Made by a program: the position numbers and the translations under genes. A stretch of 64,000 nt of DNA from Pseudoscleropodium purum (taxonomy: Eukaryota; Streptophyta; Bryopsida; Hypnales; Brachytheciaceae): NCBI GenBank assembly GCA_963969395.1, contig OZ017795.1, positions 32,407,063-32,471,062 on the forward strand, read 5' to 3'. Below are positions 58,684 to 64,000 of the stretch, in pieces. The first letter of the stretch is position 1, and each line of letters starts with the position of its first letter. The notes below the pieces were generated by a model. The model was not told the DNA's origin. It saw nothing but the letters and a program-made list of their open reading frames with translations, and did not search any database.

Positions 58684-59059
58684 TAAGGGAGCTGACCCAT
58701 TTTTGACCACTTAAGCAATTACGCATATTTGGAGCACAAATTTCTTGAGTGGAGAAATTTTCCCATGTACAAAAATAGAGTTTAAGAAGGAATCCATATT
58801 GTTCCAGAATTTTAATTTTCAAAACATAAATATTCTTAATTTTTTAGTTGAATATTCTGTTCAACTTATTCTTATCATATAGGGCTTCCTATTTCCAACC
58901 ATAGGTTGGTTGTAAAATCAATCAAGATTGAAGCCACTCATAATGCGCCACAATTGCATTAGAAATTATGCCATAATTAATCTCCTGCATTCTCATGTTC
59001 ATTGGAAGGAATATAGCCTATATAAAGGGGATGGTTCCTTGGTCAAAAATGGATTGGCT
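58684..59059 (+). mobile_element. MITE of the same family (copy 2)
   Basis: Left end CTAAGGGAGCTGACCCATTTTTGACCA, right end TGGTCAAAAATGGATTGGCTCCCTTAG, an inverted repeat of about 27 bp with two or three mismatches; 376 bp. No open frame. Confidence 0.8.
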
Positions 59060-59334
59060 CCCTTAGTTATCTTGAATGAATGAAAGTCCACGTCACATTC
59101 TTCTCATTCATGAAAATAGATCCCTCTATGTTACACAAATGGGGCCTTAGATAGAAACAAGTCACATATCTTATATACCTCACCTTAGTGATGATATGAT
59201 GGATAAGTATAGATATAAGGGTCAAAAGACAATTATCAATTTGCTTGTCTTCTTAAATTTTTATTTAGCACTTTTGAAATGAAGTAGCCAACCTATTTCC
59301 AACCACTTAATCCATAAATGACACAACAAACATT

Positions 59335-59540
59335 TTTTGGTTGATGAATGACAAAGAATCTCTCCATGCAAGATAGAAGTGCAACTATCCATCCTCCAAA
59401 TTCTGTGAGAAAAGGAAAGGTCTTCTAAAGTACCTTAACTTCCAGTGAGTGCTTTTTCATTTTTTTAATCCAAAAATGCACATGATACCAAAACAGATGA
59501 TTTCCAGTGACTGGTCCATCATTCAAGGGTTAACCAATTA
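59335..59540 (+). repeat. Dispersed repeat R1 (copy 7)
   Basis: GGTTGATGAATGACAAAGAATC, CTCCATGCAAGATAGAAGTGCAA, AGGAAAGGTCTTCTAAAGTACC, CCAGTGAGTGCTTTTTCATT, GCACATGATACCAAAACAGATG and ATTCAAGGGTTAACC appear in order; one of the better preserved copies. Confidence 0.7.
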
Positions 59541-59544
59541 CACA

Positions 59545-60225
59545 TATTTTGAACACTGGATTTGTGATCACACGTGCAAAGTTCCCTTTTCCTTTCCATT
59601 TTTTTTAAAAAAGAATTAGTGTCTCAAAAGCAAAGAAAAGAATACAACTCATCCAATTCCTGGAAACACTACCAATGTTCTACACTAATCCTGTACATAT
59701 AAGAAAATTCTTTCTTCGTTCAAAATCTTAGTTGCGAAGAGAAACATTCATTTATGGATAGAAGGCGCATCGTGACAACGTTCCCAGAAAACACCCGGGC
59801 AAAGGAAAATCAATAACTAACAAGGACAGCAAGTTCCAAGCAACTAGGCCTGAAATTCAATCGGAGAAGAAGACAAAAAAAGTCCTTTCAGATTAATCTT
59901 TCATTGCATTTATCGAGAAGATATTGTCATCTAACAAACGGAGCACTGCGGTCCTGAGCAGTGATCAGCCAGCGACACACTGCTCTTACTGGATCCCCTT
60001 CTGTACACTCACTCAAAACTGAAAGCTACATCAACATAAAGCTAAGGCTGGGATCGCAAAATCGATCAGAGAATTCAAGATTAGTAATACAAAATCAACC
60101 ACCGTCAACCAAGTGGATTATCAGCCTTACCAATCACATAGTGAAGACTGTATCAAGGAGTGGTCAATACGAAGGGAGTCGATCCTAGTGGCCTCTTAAG
60201 CTATACTGAATCGACTACTAGGAAA
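59545..60225. other. 3' flank of the RBM28-like gene
   Basis: The part below 60230 is likely the 3' UTR of the minus-strand gene. No other gene is supported. Confidence 0.4.
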
Positions 60226-60229
60226 ACAC

Positions 60230-63200
60230 TTACTCAAACCACCGTTTCAAATCTGCGTCACTTTTTGACTTCGATCCAGTAGGGGTGTTGAAGTACTTCG
60301 TGCGGTACTCAGCAACCAGCTTGTCCAGCTTATCCACAACCTCAGGCTGCTTCTTCCCTCGCCTACTCTTTTCTGCCGAGGCCTTATCTTGTGGTATCCC
60401 AGATGAGGGCTTCCTAGATTGCAGCCCCTTTTCACTCTGCCAAAATTTGCATGGAATGATAATTAGGCACAACTGTCAGGGTAGCAACTTGAAATGAGAA
60501 TCTTATTATAATGGTGGTGAGTTGATTGCTCATATCGAGCTCTTACTCAGTACTCAAAACTTCACCACTTGAAGCTCAAGCAAGGTACATCAGCAGAATT
60601 AGAGAAAACGGTTATACAAATACCTGGGGCGTTACTAGTTGAGCCTTGTTTGGAGTCGTTTTACTGCTCTTAGTTTGAGCATTGCTGGCTCTCTCACTCG
60701 TGGTTCTGTCCTGCTTCACAAAATTGCCCTCTTCAAGTTTCTGGCGTTTCTTACTAGGCTTCTTCCCTTCTTTAGCAAAGCCTTTGAACTCTGTACCTGT
60801 TTCCTGTTTGGACATGACAGCCTCTGTTTTCTGATCTGCGTTCTTTTTATTTTTGCCTTTCTTCTCCCATTTTCTTTTTCCCGGTTGATCAACCTCATGT
60901 GCTTCACTACTTTCATTAGCAGATCTCCCCATGTCTTTCACAGACAATTCCGTACCATTCTTAGATTCCCACTTCTTAGCCTTCTTGTTGGATCCATCCC
61001 TTTGCCCCTCAGCACCATCCTTCGCAGTCCTAGCTTGCCTACCCTTGGCTAGTGCTTCCCGCGTTGCTCTCAACTTTAGTTTCTGGGAGTTTTCAATAGC
61101 AAATTCAATGATAGGACGGTGCTCTGGTCCAAATGTCTCTGAACAAGCGTTACCAAAATAACAGTCAGAATTTGGCCATAATTGGAAATTTTAAAATTAA
61201 AATCTAAGAAAATTTCATCAATCCAAGTCAGATTACTTCAGTACCAAAAATGAACAGAGTAAGGTTTACGAGGAATATCTCCATCATTACAGTGCTGAAA
61301 ACCACACTCAGCAAAAAAAATTGCATTTTACACGGGAAACATACCTGGATTGTTGTTGAGAACCCGCAAACCCACAAGTGCATGCTGATGCTCAGTAAAT
61401 TCTACAAAAGCAGACCCTCGAGACTTCCCACCGCTACCTGGCATTCCCTTTACCTCATCCCGCAAGATTTTCACCTACAAGCCAGGAATCAGGCTTTCTA
61501 TGTGAGATTCAAAATATACTGTACAGTTCAGACCATAAGATGAGAGTGACCTAAAGACACAGATTACTACAAAAGATCATCTGCAGCACATAATACAGTT
61601 ACCTGGGAGTTCTATCACATTCAATAACCCGTATAAGAACACAGCTCAAAAGTGCCACTTAATTACCGAGGTAACTTCACAGCAGCAAAAGAGAACGAAC
61701 CTGCTTCAACACAGGTTGCTGTTTTGATGCTCTGGATTTAACTGCTTCGATGAACAGCCGCTTGAGTTCCTTTTCAGTCATATCTTTTGGAACGTTATGT
61801 ACAGCAAGTCTAGTTGTAGAAACATGAAAATTTGGACTTCGTAATTTAGTTGCTTTCTCATGCTCAATCCTGACATAGCACCAAAACGGATCAGAAAACC
61901 TCTCTAATTTGTCCAAAGAGAAAGCAGCACTCCAAACCCCAAATATAGTTGACGAGCATTCAACAGCAATTTGGCGCTTCTCCACCACACATTTCAAAAA
62001 CTTAAAATATTAACGTACTGTTTGCGTTTCATAAGGTCCCCCTTGGATAAACCACGAGCAGCAGGCGTCCCTTCCTCTATTAAGCCTTCCTGCAGTAATA
62101 GATAATTCAAAGTAAGCAGCTGACAATATGTCAGAATTCAACACATTGACTTCGAGTCTACAACTGCTCTTCGACTGTCACAAGAATTGGAATGATTGTT
62201 CACTCGTTGACATATCTGTCCAGAACGCTTGAACTGTCCAATTTATTTACCGAAGCGTCCAGCTGCTCCTATGTTCTCATAGTGACTCTTTCAGACCGAG
62301 GCAGAAGTTGAAAGCGAAAAATGAAAACCCACAAGCGATGCAGATAGCAACAAGAATATTATCTTGCAAGTACTTCGGATGGGGGATGAAAAGTAAAATC
62401 TACACCTTTGCAAGTTTCAAATGTCGTCGATCGTGATCGTCCTGCTCTTTAGACATTTGCCTCGCCACTTGTTTAGCTTGATCACGGTCCAACGCCAAAT
62501 TCATGGTTATCTTTCGCCCTCCAACAACAAGTCCACCATCTGCCTCAGACCGACTTGCAGCAGAAGTTGCTTCTTGGGCTCCCACAGCGGTAACAAATTC
62601 CACAAAAGCAGTTCCTTTGGGTCTCCTGTAAAGGAAAAAGAAAATACTGGGTGAGAATCAGCAGAAGATGCCGAAATAAGAGTAGTCGGCAAACTAAATT
62701 TATAATAGACAAGTTATAATATACCAACCCCAAATCATGAGTACCATCAAAGCTTACTTTGTGATTGGGTGGAGCACCAGTCGAAATGATTTCACTTCAC
62801 CAAACTCAGAAAATTGACGACGCAAGTCCTGTAATTTTGCCTCCAGCGGCAAGTTCCTGACAAAAACTGTCCTGTTCAAACTATCTTCCTGTGAGGTTTC
62901 TGCGACAGGTTCGCTCTTCTTGGTCTTCTTAGACGGCTCCGCTAATTCTGGTTTCTTGATTTCCTTTACTGAGGCTTTTATTTCAGAAGTTCTGGATTCC
63001 TTTACAGGAACTTTAGTGTCCTTGGCGGAAACCTTTTTTGGGGCTATTTTCTTCACTTCTATTTCAGCGTCATCATCAGACGGTGCTTCATCTAGCTCTT
63101 GTGCCTTGCTTGAGGCTACCACTCTCTCATAAACCCTATTTGCTAACTCTTTTTCTCTTGAATAATCAACGACTTTCGCTTCAGTTAAATCCTCGTCCTC

Positions 63201-63925
63201 ATCACCTTCGTCTTCATCATCGTCATCTTCCTCGTCATCATCATCCTCGTCATCACTGCTTGCCATATCTAGATCCGCGATTTGCTTTTCTGGCTTCAGA
63301 ACATTGACTTTTAATTTCTTCGTAGCCTTCACTGCGAACTCGGTATGATCATCAGATTCACTTCCGTCTCCTTCCTCTCTCCCCTGACTGCCTTCGTCAC
63401 TTTCATCCTCACTTGCAGTGTCGTCATCGTCATCACGAGTTTCTTCTGTCAAGGCAGCATACAGATGAGAATCGAGATACTGCATGATCACAATGTCAGA
63501 AATCTCCAAAAGCACCACTACAAAGTGCAGAATGGCCAGGGAAGGAAAAAGAAAAGGGGCAAACCTAGAGGGGAAGCTTTAGCTGCAACAGCTTCAAACT
63601 CTCGTTTTGCCATTGCCCAATCTACCGCAATAGGTCTCTTGCTGACCAATGTCCCGTTAACTGCTTTGATTGCCTGCAAATTTTCTTAAGCTGAGTAGAA
63701 GACTAAACTGTTCACCTCGTCTATTGACACACACCGACTTAAAGATCATGAAAGTATTTACATCAAGCTAATTCCACGATACTTAGAGACTTAGTAGGAA
63801 GAAAAATTGTTGCCCTGATAGAATTCACCAGGGCAACAATTAACATAAGAGCTCTACTGTAAGAGTAGTTTACCTTCTCGGCGTCTGCCTTGCAGGTGAA
63901 ACCAACAAATGCAAATCCTTTCGAT
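60230..63925 (-). CDS. RBM28/Nop4-like nucleolar multi-RRM protein (partial; 5' end beyond the window)
   Basis: Nine coding exons are visible on the minus strand: 63874-63925, 63565-63673, 62758-63445, 62406-62625, 62019-62089, 61701-61869, 61345-61474, 60624-61138 and 60230-60436. All join GT-AG in frame (about 720 residues). Seen: the end of one RRM (KGFAFVGF), then AIKAVNGTLVSKRPIAVDWA; a long acidic Asp/Glu region; a Lys-rich linker; an RRM with RTVFVRNLP and PKGTAFVEF; another with TRLAVHNVP and SRGSAFVEF; NNNPETFGPEHRPIIEFAIE; a basic Lys-rich tail ending LKRWFE. This is the layout of RBM28 and yeast Nop4, which act in large-subunit ribosome assembly; plant homologues are about 1000 residues. 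The N-terminal first RRM should lie beyond 64000. Confidence 0.93.
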
Positions 63926-64000
63926 CTGTATGGGTTCACAAGAGACAGCCAATTAAATACTTCTGTGTGCAACTGTCCAAAAGAACCGATCTACGTCGGA

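Noticed and set aside
60639..61052. 137-codon plus-strand frame within the RBM28-like gene
   Set aside because: It is the antisense shadow of the Lys-rich exon 60624-61138.

Overview
The window looks like nuclear DNA of a land plant, most likely a non-seed lineage such as a moss or lycophyte. That placement is an inference from gene content and architecture, not proven. The supporting signs are short GT-AG introns, a plant-specific ARA6/RABF1 Rab GTPase, plant-type DnaJ/zinc-ribbon proteins, a plant SDR42E-like membrane dehydrogenase and a BTB protein. Gene islands of moderate GC sit in a very AT-rich background full of small DNA transposons. I saw no tRNA, rRNA or CRISPR array, and no intact LTR retrotransposon.

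Layout. 1-5.6 kb: AT-rich repeats. 6.1-8.3 kb: complete RABF1 on the plus strand (8 exons). 10.1-12.1 kb: small conserved plant protein on the minus strand (4 coding exons and a 5' UTR intron). 14.5-16.5 kb: plus-strand gene for an unrecognised hydrophilic 154-aa protein whose long leader intron holds a degenerate tandem repeat of about 210 bp. 17.0-17.5 kb: receptor-kinase pseudogene on the minus strand. 18.5-40.2 kb: three copies (A, B, C) of a segmental duplication carrying one minus-strand J-domain/zinc-ribbon gene. A is truncated, B is broken by stop codons, and C is open but has about 1 kb of foldback DNA joined at its 3' end. 23.5-24.5 kb: fossil Tc1-type transposase. 41-45.7 kb: transposon with long inverted repeats, a TTAA-flanked MITE and coding-like unidentified DNA. 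46.7-50.0 kb: complete SDR gene on the minus strand. 50.6-54.7 kb: MITEs and AT-rich DNA. 55.3-56.8 kb: BTB/POZ gene on the minus strand with a fresh 57-bp internal duplication. 57-59.6 kb: MITEs. 60.2 kb to the window end: the 3' three quarters of an RBM28/Nop4-like nucleolar RNA-binding gene on the minus strand.

The intact genes are housekeeping genes for unrelated processes (endosomal trafficking, NAD(P)-dependent oxidoreduction, ribosome biogenesis, BTB adaptor function) and do not form a pathway. The distinctive biology is the DnaJ-like array. A whole module of promoter, two exons and downstream flank was copied at least three times, and each copy then received a different C-terminus by deletion, point mutation or insertion. 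Several repeat families that look non-autonomous (no transposase open reading frame seen) also recur within this one window.
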